A stretch of DNA of 58,263 nt from an uncultured Desulfovibrionaceae bacterium (GTDB taxonomy: Bacteria; Desulfobacterota; Desulfovibrionia; Desulfovibrionales; Desulfovibrionaceae), in contig CALUUT010000025.1 in assembly GCA_944324045.1 (NCBI GenBank), positions 1 to 58,263 on the forward strand. Direction: 5' to 3'. The position numbers and the translations under genes are program-made. Positions 1-9,069 of this stretch are shown piece by piece. The notes under the pieces are model-generated. The model was not told the DNA's origin. It made no database searches and saw nothing but the letters and a program-made list of their open reading frames with translations. How positions within the stretch are numbered: position 1 is the stretch's first letter; every line of letters begins with the position of its first letter.

Positions 1-450
1 GGCGTCCGCATGCCCGTGATAGCACCCCTCAAATTTGATCACGCAATTTCGTCCCGTATAGGCGCGCGCCAGTCTGAGCGCGCTCATGGTCGCTTCGGTT
101 CCGGAATTGACCATGCGCGCCATTTCCATATGCGGCATGCACTCCCGAATCAACTCCGCAAGACGCACTTCATCTGGACAAGGAGCTCCGTAGCTGGTTC
201 CCCGCTCCACAGCCGCGTGAACGGCCGCGTTCACATGCGGATGGGCATGTCCCAAAAGCATCGGGCCCCAGGATTGCACAAAATCAATATAGGTATCGCC
301 ATCCACGGAAGTGACTTCCGCGCCCTTTGCCGACGCTATAAACAACGGCGCGCATCCGACGGACAAGCAGGCCCGCACGGGACTGTTCACGCCGCCGGGA
401 ATCAGCGTCTCCGCTTTTGCGAACAACGCTTCCGACAAACCGGTCTTCAT
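1..450 (-). CDS. hemL: Glutamate-1-semialdehyde 2,1-aminomutase, N-terminal part (gene runs off the window)
   Basis: This PLP enzyme makes 5-aminolevulinate from glutamate-1-semialdehyde, the first committed tetrapyrrole precursor in the C5 pathway. The 150 residues present match the family N-terminus: [11 protein letters not shown] at 17-27, a conserved [13 protein letters not shown] segment at 59-71, [15 protein letters not shown] at 115-129 and [10 protein letters not shown] at 140-149. The PLP-binding lysine would lie beyond the window edge. The ATG at 450 has a GGAGG ribosome site a few bases upstream. The siroheme-decarboxylase gene lies 118 bp upstream on the same strand, so the two probably form a heme-synthesis unit. 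Confidence 0.95.
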   Translation of the reverse strand, partial: MKTGLSEALFAKAETLIPGGVNSPVRACLSVGCAPLFIASAKGAEVTSVDGDTYIDFVQSWGPMLLGHAHPHVNAAVHAAVERGTSYGAPCPDEVRLAELIRECMPHMEMARMVNSGTEATMSALRLARAYTGRNCVIKFEGCYHGHADA

Positions 451-568
451 ATGCCCTCCATGCCCGATTCCAAGTTCTTCAAAAATACGCCGCAAACGCA
501 CCCGGTTTTCAAAAACGCCCACAGCCTGACCATGGACGCGTTTATTCTCTTCGCGGCATGTCATGCGC

Positions 569-1078
569 CTAAAAATATACCGGGGAAACCTTTTTCAATT
601 CCTTCAGGCTCTCCAGGGCCCTGTATTCCGCAAATACAGAAGAACGTTCCTGCAACGACGCGATGACCGCCGCGCATTCCGCCCTGCTTCTGCCGTGAAT
701 CATGGTGTACAGCGTATAAGGCCAATCCTGCGCGATTGCGGGCCGAAAATAACAGTGCGAAACCGACGGATGCGCGGCGGCGATGCGCCCGGCCTCGTCT
801 TTGCGCGCCTCGTCCACCTTCCAGACCACCATAATATTGTATGCATACCCCACTCTCTGATGGCGGATGCTTGCGCCAAAACGGCGAATGAACCCTTTTT
901 CCTTGAGCTCGCGCAAAAAACGAATCACGGAATCTTCATCCGTTCCGGCTATGGCGGCAATGTCCGCGTACGGAGTCAGACTCTGCGGCATATCCGCCTG
1001 CACGGCGCGCAGTATGCGCGCCTGCATTTCCGTAAACATGCCGGACCCCGCGCGTTCCGGGTATTTTTCTTCTTCCAT
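569..1078 (-). CDS. ahbB: Siroheme decarboxylase subunit, Lrp/AsnC-like fold (AhbB type)
   Basis: A 169-residue Lrp/AsnC-type protein with an N-terminal winged helix (about 15-65) and a C-terminal ferredoxin-like domain. The sequence [15 protein letters not shown] followed by NIMVVWKV is typical of AhbA/AhbB, which decarboxylate siroheme to didecarboxysiroheme in the alternative heme pathway of sulfate reducers. It is therefore an enzyme subunit and probably not a transcription factor. I assign AhbB over AhbA from the RFGA..RHQ..GY segment; this is a judgement. The frame stays open upstream to a TTG at 1171, but the ATG at 1078 follows an AGGAAGG ribosome site and suits the family length. Its neighbour hemL supports the role. 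Confidence 0.78.
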   Translation of the reverse strand: MEEEKYPERAGSGMFTEMQARILRAVQADMPQSLTPYADIAAIAGTDEDSVIRFLRELKEKGFIRRFGASIRHQRVGYAYNIMVVWKVDEARKDEAGRIAAAHPSVSHCYFRPAIAQDWPYTLYTMIHGRSRAECAAVIASLQERSSVFAEYRALESLKELKKVSPVYF

Positions 1079-1222
1079 GGCCCAACCTTCCTTCATGGCG
1101 CGCGTCAAACGTTCTTCACTACTCCATACCCTGACCAGCACGCAAGGACAAGGTATAGCCGTCTTGAGCAATCCTCATAAATTCCCTATACTCGCGCAAA
1201 TCTTTTCAGGAGCGGGAACGGC

Positions 1223-2221
1223 ATGCACATCACCATTATGGGGGGCGGAAGCTGGGGCACAGCCCTGGCTCATCTTCTGGCGGGCAAAGGATACACTACG
1301 ACCATGCTGGTTCGCGATCCGGAACTGGCGCGCGCGATTGCAAAACAGCGCGAAAACGCCCGATATCTTCCGGGCCTTACTCTTTCAAAAGGCATCCGCG
1401 CCGAAACGGACCCGGAAACGTCCCTGCGCGACGCGGAACTCCTGATCGGGGCCGTGCCGTGCCAGAACTGGCGCGAGGCATTACGCGGCATCCGGCCGTT
1501 TTTGCGCCCGGAAACCATTATTGTATGCGCCTCCAAAGGCGTGGAAATATCCGGTTTATCCACCATGGGCGCGATTGTACAGGAAGAGCTCATGGATTTA
1601 AACCCGCGGTACGCCGTCCTGTCCGGGCCGTCCTTTGCCGCTGAAGTCGTACGCGACCTGCCCACGGCCGTCGTACTGGGATGCGCGGACGCGGACCTTG
1701 GCATGCGCCTGCGCGAAATCTTCACCACGCCCGCATTCCGCGCCTATTCCTCGCGCGACGTCCTTGGCGTGGAGCTTGGCGGCGCCGTAAAAAACGTCAT
1801 CGCCATAGCCGCGGGCATTTCCGACGGCCTTGGGTTCGGACACAACACCAGAGCGGCTCTGATCACGCGCGGCCTTGCGGAAATAACCCGCCTTGGCGTG
1901 GCGCTTGGCGCGGAGGCATCAACGTTTATGGGACTGTCCGGGCTTGGAGATCTTGTGCTCACCTGCAACGGCGATCTGTCCCGCAACCGCCAGGTGGGAC
2001 TCAGGCTTGCTCAGGGCAAAGATCTTGAGACCATCTCCAGAGAAATGTTCATGGTCGCCGAAGGCGTAAAAACAACAACCGCAATCAAAGCCCTTGCCGA
2101 CAAACTGGACGTGTCCATGCCCATCACTCAAACCATGCACCAGGTGCTTTACGACGGACTTGAACCGCGCGCCGGAGTGCGCGCTCTTATGAGCCGCGAA
2201 CTCAAAGATGAACGGGCCTAA
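1223..2221 (+). CDS. gpsA: Glycerol-3-phosphate dehydrogenase [NAD(P)+]
   Basis: Reduces dihydroxyacetone phosphate to sn-glycerol-3-phosphate, the backbone for phospholipids; cytoplasmic. The 332 residues are the usual length. The N-terminal dinucleotide fold begins MHITIMGGGSWGTALA with the glycine motif at 7-12. The catalytic region shows GAVKNVIAIAAGISDGL and FGHNTRAALITRGLAEI, with the substrate-site lysine in GAVKN. The C-terminal segment MPITQTMHQVLYDG is also typical. The ATG at 1223 follows an AGGAG site. The stop lies 3 bp before rlmN, so the two are likely co-transcribed. Confidence 0.97.
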   Translation: MHITIMGGGSWGTALAHLLAGKGYTTTMLVRDPELARAIAKQRENARYLPGLTLSKGIRAETDPETSLRDAELLIGAVPCQNWREALRGIRPFLRPETIIVCASKGVEISGLSTMGAIVQEELMDLNPRYAVLSGPSFAAEVVRDLPTAVVLGCADADLGMRLREIFTTPAFRAYSSRDVLGVELGGAVKNVIAIAAGISDGLGFGHNTRAALITRGLAEITRLGVALGAEASTFMGLSGLGDLVLTCNGDLSRNRQVGLRLAQGKDLETISREMFMVAEGVKTTTAIKALADKLDVSMPITQTMHQVLYDGLEPRAGVRALMSRELKDERA

Positions 2222-2224
2222 CGC

Positions 2225-3445
2225 ATGACAGACATTCTTGATCTTACATATGGCGAACTGGAGCTCTTTCTTACAGAGGAAATGCATGAACGCCCGTTTC
2301 GCGCAAAACAGCTTTGGCAATGGCTCTGGCAAAAAGGCGTCACGGACTTTGAGAGCATGACCAACGTGTCCAAAAACACACGGGCCGAGCTCGCCAAACG
2401 GGCGTATATCCGCTGGCCGGAAATAGCCCAGACCCAGGTTTCAACGGATGGAACCACCAAGTTCCTTTTGCGCCTTGCGGACGGCGCTCTTGTTGAAACC
2501 GTATTGATTCCGGGCGCGCGCGGACGCCTGACCCAATGCCTTTCCTGTCAGGTGGGCTGCGCCATGGGCTGCACTTTTTGCAGCACCGGCGCCATGGGCT
2601 TTGAGCGAAACATGACCATGGCGGAAATCCTCGGACAGGTGCTCGTGGCCCGGCGTTATCTCGATGAACTCGCGCAGCGGGGATTGCCCATGCCCGGCGC
2701 GGAAAATCCGGCGGACAGCCTTGAAGACCTGTTTGAAGCGCAAGAAATGGACCAGGAAGGCGGCGACCGGGATGACGACGGCGAAGCCAGCCCGGAAAGC
2801 AGCGGGCTTGCCGCTCAAAATGCGCCCGCGCCGGGACGCGACGGACGGGACGCCCTGCGCAACCTGGTATTCATGGGCATGGGAGAGCCGCTCCTCAATC
2901 TGCCCAACGTCATGCGCGCCCTTGAAACCTTAAACAGCGGAACGGGCCTCAACTTTTCCCCGCGCCGCATCACGGTTTCCACCTGCGGCTTGCGCGAAGG
3001 ACTCAAGGAGCTTGGGAACAGCGGGCTTGCCTATCTGGCGGTGTCGCTTCACGCTCCAACCCAGGAGTTGCGTGAAAGAATCATGCCCAAAGCCGCGCGC
3101 TGGCCTCTGGACAAATTCATGGAGGCGCTTTCCGCCTATCCTCTCAAAACAAGGGAACGCCTGACCTTCGAATATCTCCTTCTCGGCGGCGTGAACGACG
3201 ACATCGAGCACGCAAAGGCGCTTGCGCGCCTTATGTCGCGCGTACGCGGCAAACTCAACCTTATCGTTTACAACCCGGCAGACGGCATGCCATACACGAA
3301 ACCGACTCCAGAGCGCATTCTTGCCTTTGAGCAATACCTCTGGTCCAAAAACATCACCGCGATCATCCGTAAAAGCAAAGGCCAGGATATCAAAGCGGCA
3401 TGCGGCCAGCTCAAGGCGCAGACGAAACAAGACAGCGGCCTCTAG
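2225..3445 (+). CDS. rlmN: 23S rRNA (adenine-2503-C2)-methyltransferase, radical SAM, with acidic insertion
   Basis: Dual-specificity RNA methyltransferase that modifies A2503 of 23S rRNA (in some bacteria also tRNA). The radical-SAM cluster motif is C112-AMG-C116-TF-C119. The family motif GMGEPLLN starts at about 218, the methyl-carrying VSTCG lies near 258, and the second catalytic Cys is in AACGQL near 394. At 406 residues it is longer than most RlmN proteins. The excess is a roughly 55-60 residue Asp/Glu/Pro/Ala-rich stretch (about 152-210) between the cluster motif and GMGEP, where E. coli RlmN has a short linker. It reads through in frame with no repeat or frameshift. Confidence 0.96.
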   Translation: MTDILDLTYGELELFLTEEMHERPFRAKQLWQWLWQKGVTDFESMTNVSKNTRAELAKRAYIRWPEIAQTQVSTDGTTKFLLRLADGALVETVLIPGARGRLTQCLSCQVGCAMGCTFCSTGAMGFERNMTMAEILGQVLVARRYLDELAQRGLPMPGAENPADSLEDLFEAQEMDQEGGDRDDDGEASPESSGLAAQNAPAPGRDGRDALRNLVFMGMGEPLLNLPNVMRALETLNSGTGLNFSPRRITVSTCGLREGLKELGNSGLAYLAVSLHAPTQELRERIMPKAARWPLDKFMEALSAYPLKTRERLTFEYLLLGGVNDDIEHAKALARLMSRVRGKLNLIVYNPADGMPYTKPTPERILAFEQYLWSKNITAIIRKSKGQDIKAACGQLKAQTKQDSGL

Positions 3446-3531
3446 CCGCGTCTCAGACTTTTGGGAAAAACGCGCATCCCAATGCAGGAGCGTGTTTTTA
3501 TCATGTATAACCGTTCAAACCTGTTTCCAAT

Positions 3532-4257
3532 ATGAAACGCTGCAGCCACCTGACCTTTGCCGAGCATGTTATCGCCTTCAATAAAAGTTTGCAGTTCACC
3601 GCGCCCCTGCCTGAGGGCGTTCGGGCGATGAACCCCTTTGTCGAAAATCCTCAGGCCCTTGCCGCATCTTCGGAATTCTACCGCAAATACTACAATGACC
3701 GGAATCCGCGCCGCATGATTCTGGGCATCAATCCGGGCCGCTTCGGCGCCGGGCTCACAGGCGTGCCCTTTACCGACCCCAAACGCATGAAAGAACGCTG
3801 CGGCATCCTGTCCTATGACGGCCCAAACGCTCATGAGCCGTCCAGCGTTTTCATATATGAAGTCATCAGGCAATACGGCGGCGAGCAGGCGTTTTACCGC
3901 GACTGGTACATCAACTCCATATGCCCGCTGGGGTTTACGACGCCTGGAAAACAGGGCCGGGAGATCAACTTCAACTATTACGACCGCGCGGATTTGCAGA
4001 ATGCCGCCAAGCCCTTTATAGTGGAATCGCTGAAACGGCAACTGACCTTCAATATAAAAAACGACGTCTGCTTTTGTCTGGGAACCGGAAAAAACGCTGC
4101 CTTCATCGCCAAGCTGAACAAAGAATACGGCTTTTTTACGCGCGTCATCCCCCTTGAGCATCCTCGTTATGTCATCCAGTATAAAAGCAAAAACATGCAA
4201 TTTTACGTGGATAAGTATGTCCGTGCGCTGAAAAGCCATGCCGCGCCCCAGGACTGA
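3532..4257 (+). CDS. SMUG2-like uracil-DNA glycosylase (DUF4918-type)
   Basis: Probably a monofunctional uracil-DNA glycosylase of family 3, removing deaminated cytosine in base-excision repair. The signature LGINPGRFGAGLTGVPFTD (64-82) corresponds to the SMUG motif 1 (GMNPGPFG in SMUG1). EHPRYVIQY, with His near 210, sits where the family has its HPSPR-type DNA-intercalating motif. The region before MNPF (residues 1-32) resembles the start of SMUG2 proteins, so I keep the ATG at 3532 although no ribosome site is visible. It lies 86 bp after rlmN and 67 bp before the next gene, all on one strand. Confidence 0.8.
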   Translation: MKRCSHLTFAEHVIAFNKSLQFTAPLPEGVRAMNPFVENPQALAASSEFYRKYYNDRNPRRMILGINPGRFGAGLTGVPFTDPKRMKERCGILSYDGPNAHEPSSVFIYEVIRQYGGEQAFYRDWYINSICPLGFTTPGKQGREINFNYYDRADLQNAAKPFIVESLKRQLTFNIKNDVCFCLGTGKNAAFIAKLNKEYGFFTRVIPLEHPRYVIQYKSKNMQFYVDKYVRALKSHAAPQD

Positions 4258-4324
4258 AGCGATATATGGACTTTAAACGGAGGCAAACGCTTCCCGACGC
4301 GCATCGCATCCAAGGAACAGCTCC

Positions 4325-5998
4325 ATGAAAAAGAACGCCGCAGACCGAATCCGACGCGCCCTGTCCGCCTTGCGCCCAAACATTCTTCCGTCCCTTTTCC
4401 TGATGCTTCTTTGCCTGGAAATCTTGGCGATCATCAATGGATATATTCTTTTCTCCACAGGAAGCTCCAGCGGCGTATGGAAATACGTGGGACGCGAGCT
4501 GCATCTCTCCCTGCTTCTCCTCCTGCCCGCATTTCTTCCTTCATGGCCCGGAAAGCTCTACAGCGTTCTCTTATGGCTGCTGCTTGCGAGCCTGACCGCC
4601 GCAAACTGGGTTCACGCGACGCTCTACAATACGCCCATTTCCTCCTATCTCGTCGGCATTTTTTATGAAACGTACGTCAGTGAAGTTCAGGAATTCGTGC
4701 GGCAATACCTGGACTTAAAGCTTCTGCTCCACGCCGCCGCGCCTTTTGCGCTCTCTTTGCCCCTTCTTGTCCTAAGCCTCGCCAAAAGGCCGCGCCGCAT
4801 GAAAAACAACTGGATTCCAGCTCTCGCCGTTTTGATCATTGTCGGCTTCAACTGCCTGGATGTCGCGCCCGGCAAACTTATCCGACGGCATTACATGGGG
4901 GATCTTTTCCTTTCATGCGTTGATGAATGGAACGAGTATAAAAAGTTCTCATCCAGCATCGCCGAAAACGTCGAACTTCCTTCCGATATCCGCAACGTCC
5001 GGAATATGAACCGGCTTATCGTGCTCGTCATCGGAGAGGCTTCAGGCCGAAACCACTACAGCCTTTACGGCTATCCCAGACCGACGACGCCCAACCTTGA
5101 AGCCCGCAAGAAAGAGCTTCTGGTCTTCTCCGACGTCGTCGCGCCCCACGCGCATACGATACCGGCCCTTGAAAAAGCCCTGACCTTCGCCAATCATGAA
5201 GGGGATCCGGCGCGCTGTTCCCTTGTCGACATATTGAAAGCCGCGGGATATTACGTCATCACCCTCTCCAATCAGCCCCAGTTCGGCCCAAACGAAACAG
5301 CGTCCAGTCGTTTGCTTGGGCGCGCAGACGAAACGCATTTCCTCAACACCAGCAATGCCGGGGGATACTACAGCGCCACATCCCATGACAGCGTCCTTTT
5401 GAAGCCGTTACGTCAAAAGGCCTCCCGGGCCGGCGATACGGCAATCATTCTGCATCTCATGGGCAGCCACTCAAAATACAGCATGCGTTTTCCACGCCAC
5501 ATGGCGCGTTTTGCCGATATTCCGCCTGACGCACAAAAACATTCCCTTGACAAGAGGCATATTCAGGAGATTAACGATTATGACAACAGCGTCGCCTATA
5601 CCGACTTTATTCTGGAACAGATATTACGGATACTGGAAAAGCAGAGTCGTCCCACAGCCTTTCTCTTTTTTTCGGATCATGGCGAAGCCATGTATGAAGA
5701 CGGGCATACGCGCGGTCACGCCGAAAACGCGGGGTCGCGCTATATGTTTGAAATTCCTTTTCTGATCTGGCTTTCCCCTGAATATCGAAAGGAACGGCCC
5801 GCCTTTTTCGAAAGGTTGAAGGACTATACGGCGCGCCCTTGGCAAACGGACGACCTGATATACCCGCTCTTGGATTTGGCTGGAATCACGTTTGCAGGCA
5901 TCCAAACAAGCAAAAACATTCTCTCACCGGATTACATCCCTGAAAAAAGAGTCATGGGCGGAAAAGATTACGATGCGCTCTTCCCACGCAAACAATAG
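4325..5998 (+). CDS. Phosphoethanolamine transferase-like membrane sulfatase-fold enzyme (EptA/CptA family)
   Basis: A 557-residue inner-membrane protein with about five N-terminal helices (within 20-175) and a periplasmic alkaline-phosphatase-fold domain. The family transfers phosphoethanolamine from phosphatidylethanolamine to lipid A, LPS core or other glycans. The catalytic start reads VIGEASGRNHYSLYGYPR (236-253) and the metal motif FFSDHGEAMYEDGHTRGH lies near 448-465. In EptA and CptA the residue right after GE is the Thr/Ser nucleophile. Here it is Ala239 followed by Ser240, so the nucleophile has shifted or been lost. The ATG at 4325 follows AAGGAACAG. The next gene, 48 bp downstream, may act on a related lipid. 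Confidence 0.88.
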   Translation: MKKNAADRIRRALSALRPNILPSLFLMLLCLEILAIINGYILFSTGSSSGVWKYVGRELHLSLLLLLPAFLPSWPGKLYSVLLWLLLASLTAANWVHATLYNTPISSYLVGIFYETYVSEVQEFVRQYLDLKLLLHAAAPFALSLPLLVLSLAKRPRRMKNNWIPALAVLIIVGFNCLDVAPGKLIRRHYMGDLFLSCVDEWNEYKKFSSSIAENVELPSDIRNVRNMNRLIVLVIGEASGRNHYSLYGYPRPTTPNLEARKKELLVFSDVVAPHAHTIPALEKALTFANHEGDPARCSLVDILKAAGYYVITLSNQPQFGPNETASSRLLGRADETHFLNTSNAGGYYSATSHDSVLLKPLRQKASRAGDTAIILHLMGSHSKYSMRFPRHMARFADIPPDAQKHSLDKRHIQEINDYDNSVAYTDFILEQILRILEKQSRPTAFLFFSDHGEAMYEDGHTRGHAENAGSRYMFEIPFLIWLSPEYRKERPAFFERLKDYTARPWQTDDLIYPLLDLAGITFAGIQTSKNILSPDYIPEKRVMGGKDYDALFPRKQ

Positions 5999-6046
5999 GA
6001 AACGCCACATTCCCGGCACATCCGCATCATAGGCAGAAGACCTGTC

Positions 6047-6856
6047 ATGAAAAAATTCATAAAAAAACTTGCCGCGCCCCTTTGCATCCTTGTCCTGTGC
6101 TATCTGGCATATGCGATATATCATAAGCTATTTTATTATACCCATAATGAAATAGCTTCTTTTCCACATCTTTCCTACGCGCCTTCGCAACAGCTTGACG
6201 TTCCTGATGGAATATGGCTGCACAGGGTCAACAGCCCTGAGCGGCTTGCATATTTTCTGAATGATTACGCTGGATTTGAAATGGATATATACTATGATTC
6301 TTCACGAAATTTTTTCAATGTCGATCATGACAACAGAGATTTCAACACTACATTGCGAGACATGTTCAACACGCTGAAAAAAGGGGAAAAAACAGGCAAA
6401 AATGTCTGGGTGTGGCTTGATTTCAAAAATCTGGACGACGGCAATAAAGATATGGCCCTCGCCCATCTTGAAACGTTGCTCGCGGAATGCCCCATACCCA
6501 GAGACCATATCATTGTGGAATCCTCCGCAATTGAAGCCCTTAAACCCTTTCACGACAAGGGATACGTCACCAGCTTCTATTTCACGCCGCCGTCCGGACC
6601 GGATTGGCGGGAACAGACCGAGCAGCTCAGGGAGCGCTTCTATCGCTCCGGGAGCACCGCTGTATCCTCGCATCTTGCAAACTACGACCTCGTCAAGGCC
6701 GCATTTCCGAACGCGCCATGGCTTTTCTGGGATATGAAAAGCTATAATCGCAGCAACGTGCTGACGTTCATCGCCGCCCGCATTCGCAGAAAAACTCTGT
6801 TCAGGACGCCCAATGTGGAAGTCCTTCTCGTTGGAGATCGGAAAATGCGTCGCTAG
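6047..6856 (+). CDS. Membrane-anchored GDPD/FAM151-like TIM-barrel protein, function unknown
   Basis: A 269-residue protein with one N-terminal membrane segment (about 8-27, after a lysine-rich start), so the rest is probably periplasmic. WLHRVNSPERL (57-67), GFEMDIYYD (76-84) and NVDHDNRDF (91-99) resemble the active-site order His-Arg, Glu-x-Asp, His-Asp of glycerophosphodiester phosphodiesterase-type barrels and the FAM151 (DUF2181) group. Later strands show VWVWLDFKNLDD and HIIVESSAIEAL. I do not recognise a named family member, and catalytic activity is inference. The neighbouring transferase would release diacylglycerol, so a lipid headgroup role is conceivable. Confidence 0.6.
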   Translation: MKKFIKKLAAPLCILVLCYLAYAIYHKLFYYTHNEIASFPHLSYAPSQQLDVPDGIWLHRVNSPERLAYFLNDYAGFEMDIYYDSSRNFFNVDHDNRDFNTTLRDMFNTLKKGEKTGKNVWVWLDFKNLDDGNKDMALAHLETLLAECPIPRDHIIVESSAIEALKPFHDKGYVTSFYFTPPSGPDWREQTEQLRERFYRSGSTAVSSHLANYDLVKAAFPNAPWLFWDMKSYNRSNVLTFIAARIRRKTLFRTPNVEVLLVGDRKMRR

Positions 6857-7459
6857 ACGCCCGGCGCCAGCCAGGCGCTTCCGCAACGCATTCCGCCGCG
6901 CACGATTCGGGCGGCAAACCCATACTGGCTGCACCACAATCATACATTTTTCACATTTTTGTCGATTTTTTTAATACAGACGACGCGCCGCAACCCCCAA
7001 AATGCCGTAGCCCTTGTATCACAAGACTATCCAGCCATGGCCAGCGCCAGCGAACACCGTGGCCGCCTTGCGCATACCCCGCCGTATAAAATGAAACAGA
7101 GCGATTATGCAGCATAATCGCTCTGTTTCATCATACGCGGCAGGACGCCTGCACGCAATAAAGACAAAAGCTGTCCACTTTCCGGCGAATACACCGATGA
7201 ACGCGGCAACGCCGTCGCCGCCTATTCAGCGTCTCATCCAGGCCCCCGTATTTGATGCGGCTCGGAAAAACCGACAAAAATGTTGAAAACATCATCTCAT
7301 TCAAACAATTTCGAGCAATGCACAAACATGTAAAGCCCAGGCTCGCCTGACAAACATACGACGTCCTGCAGCAAACGCATCAGATATATTACTATAACAC
7401 ATTGCAATAAAATACTTTTTTTCAGAAAGCATTTTTATCTGTCAAAAAAAACTTCTCTC
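6857..7459 (+). other. Intergenic region, no convincing gene
   Basis: About 600 bases between the GDPD-like gene and the amtB promoter. Frames here give only short basic or Pro/Arg-rich peptides with no ribosome site. The single clear structure is the perfect inverted repeat at 7091-7131. The last 150 bases become AT-rich toward the sigma-54 promoter, as expected for an activator-binding region, but I could not identify a specific enhancer site. Confidence 0.5.
7091..7131. repeat. Perfect 20-bp inverted repeat with a 1-base centre
   Basis: Arms 7091-7110 and 7112-7131 are exact reverse complements around a single A at 7111. Transcribed in either direction it would form a long hairpin. There is no T-run next to it, so it is not a textbook terminator. 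It could be a bidirectional terminator or stabiliser for the upstream operon, or a dyad bound by a protein. Confidence 0.7.
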
Positions 7460-7475
7460 TGGCACGGCTGTTGCT
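7460..7475 (+). promoter_or_regulatory. Sigma-54 promoter of amtB-glnK
   Basis: TGGCACG (7460-7466), four bases, then TTGCT (7471-7475): an exact match to the sigma-54 consensus TGGCACG-N4-TTGCW, with GG at -24 and GC at -12. Transcription would begin near 7486. This fits nitrogen-regulated control of an ammonium transporter and its PII protein through an NtrC-type activator. Confidence 0.88.
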
Positions 7476-7866
7476 TTTCAAGGAAAGCGGACAGAGGAAT
7501 GCATTCCGCAAGGCCGCACAAAAAGGGAGCCGCCGCCAGGCGTTCCGTTCAGCGTTGCGGACATGCCGCCCGCAGGCCGGGAAACGCACCGGCTCAAGGC
7601 GAAATATTCTCAGAATGGCGCAATGGCAATATGGCAATGATGTTTTGCGTAAAAACCTTTTCTGCATCTGCAGCAGTCGTTATCGGAGAAAGGTATGCCG
7701 CTGCATATAAACGGATATCCCCAAAAGTCGTTTTCCCGGTTGAAGGACGCCGCCGTGCGCCCGCCACCTTTTTCTTCAATGCGCATTCCCGGAATATAAC
7801 CGCATCAGCGTCACTTTCATTGACTGCTTTATTTCCCTCTGCAACGGAATCCTAAAGGAATTTTTG
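7476..7866 (+). other. Long leader between the sigma-54 promoter and amtB
   Basis: About 380 bases would be transcribed ahead of amtB. Two overlapping open frames exist (7471-7710 and 7499-7855), but they encode Arg/Ala-rich peptides with no ribosome site or recognisable family, so I treat the stretch as untranslated. Its length for a transporter messenger leaves room for a structured regulatory element that I could not identify. Confidence 0.4.
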
Positions 7867-9069
7867 ATGAATGCTACTGATACCGCCTTTGTGCTCTTGT
7901 GTTCCGCTATGGTTATGGTCATGACCCCGGCATTGGCGCTTTTTTACGGCGGCCTTGTCCGCTCCCGCAATGTGCTCTCCACGCACATGCACAGCTACGC
8001 TTCACTGGGCGTCATTTCTATTCTGTGGGCTTTCGTAGGGTATTCTCTGGCCTTCGGCGGCGACGTCAACGGCCTGATTGGAAACTTCTCCCATATTTTC
8101 CTTAAAGGCGTGGGCATGGAAGCTTCCGAAACTGCGCCCCAGTTGCCGGGCATCGCCTTCATGGCCTTCCAGGGCATGTTCGCCGTGTTGACGGTTGCCC
8201 TGATTTCCGGCGCTTATGCCGAGCGGATTCGCTTCGCGGGCATGCTGCTTTTTTCCTGCCTCTGGCTGATCTTTGTTTATTGTCCCATGGCGCACTGGGT
8301 TTGGGGCGGCGGCTGGATGATGGAAATGGGCGCGCTTGACTTCGCCGGCGGCGCTGTCGTGCACATGGCCTCTTCAGCCGCGGCGCTGGCATGCGCGCAT
8401 GCTGTGGGACCGCGACGGACGGCCGACGCGCCCCTGCCGCACAACCTGCCTTTGACTCTGCTTGGCGGCGGCCTGCTGTGGTTTGGCTGGTTCGGCTTCA
8501 ACGCGGGCAGCGCTCTTGCCTCCAATGGTCTGGCGGCGCAGGCTCTTGCCAACACGCATCTTGCCTCGGCAGCCGGAATCGTCGGCTGGATGATTGTGGA
8601 ATGGAAGCGCACCGGCAAAGCGACGACCCTCGGCGTCATTTCCGGCGCGCTGGCCGGACTTGTCGCCATCACGCCGGGCGCGGGCTTCGTCGAAACCATG
8701 CCGGCCATAGGCATCGGCTTTGCAGGCGGAATCATCTGCTACGGCGGCGTGCTGCTTAAGAACTTTTTCCATTACGACGATGCGCTTGACGTCGTGGGCA
8801 TACATGGCATCGGCGGCACCTGGGGCGCTTTGGCGACCGGCATCTTCGCCTGCGCTTCCATCAACAACGTTGACGGCCTGATCTACGGCAATCCCGCGCA
8901 ACTGGGCATACAGGCCATATCCGTCGTGGCAACCTGGGTCTTTGTCTATATTGCCAGCCGTATTTTGCTCAAGGTTACGGACTTGATCGTGGGGCTGCGC
9001 GTAACGGCCGACGCTGAAGCCATGGGTCTTGACCTTGCCGAGCATAACGAACGCGGATATAAATTTTAA
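7867..9069 (+). CDS. amtB: Ammonium transporter, Amt family
   Basis: Integral membrane channel for ammonium uptake, about 400 residues with eleven predicted helices. Conserved features are FYGGLVRSRN near the N-terminus, LDFAGGAVVH near 155-165 (the recruiting Asp and first pore His), FGWFGFNAGS near 205, and VVGIHGIGGTWG near 310 (second pore His). I start at ATG 7867, although a TTG lies one codon upstream, because AAAGGA sits at the right distance. The 19 bases around the start are identical to those at glnK. PII proteins plug this channel when nitrogen is ample, matching the downstream glnK. Confidence 0.96.
   Translation: MNATDTAFVLLCSAMVMVMTPALALFYGGLVRSRNVLSTHMHSYASLGVISILWAFVGYSLAFGGDVNGLIGNFSHIFLKGVGMEASETAPQLPGIAFMAFQGMFAVLTVALISGAYAERIRFAGMLLFSCLWLIFVYCPMAHWVWGGGWMMEMGALDFAGGAVVHMASSAAALACAHAVGPRRTADAPLPHNLPLTLLGGGLLWFGWFGFNAGSALASNGLAAQALANTHLASAAGIVGWMIVEWKRTGKATTLGVISGALAGLVAITPGAGFVETMPAIGIGFAGGIICYGGVLLKNFFHYDDALDVVGIHGIGGTWGALATGIFACASINNVDGLIYGNPAQLGIQAISVVATWVFVYIASRILLKVTDLIVGLRVTADAEAMGLDLAEHNERGYKF

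Noticed and set aside
10-666. 218-residue rightward open frame at the left edge
   Set aside because: Antisense shadow of hemL and of the hemL-ahbB gap; composition is Arg/His-rich with no family, while the opposite strand encodes a clear HemL.
3442-4239. 265-residue leftward frame over the SMUG2-like gene
   Set aside because: Mirror frame of a recognisable glycosylase; no ribosome site or domain.
7499-7855. 118-residue frame in the amtB leader
   Set aside because: Arg/Ala-rich, no ribosome site, no recognisable motif; overlapping frames are equally long.
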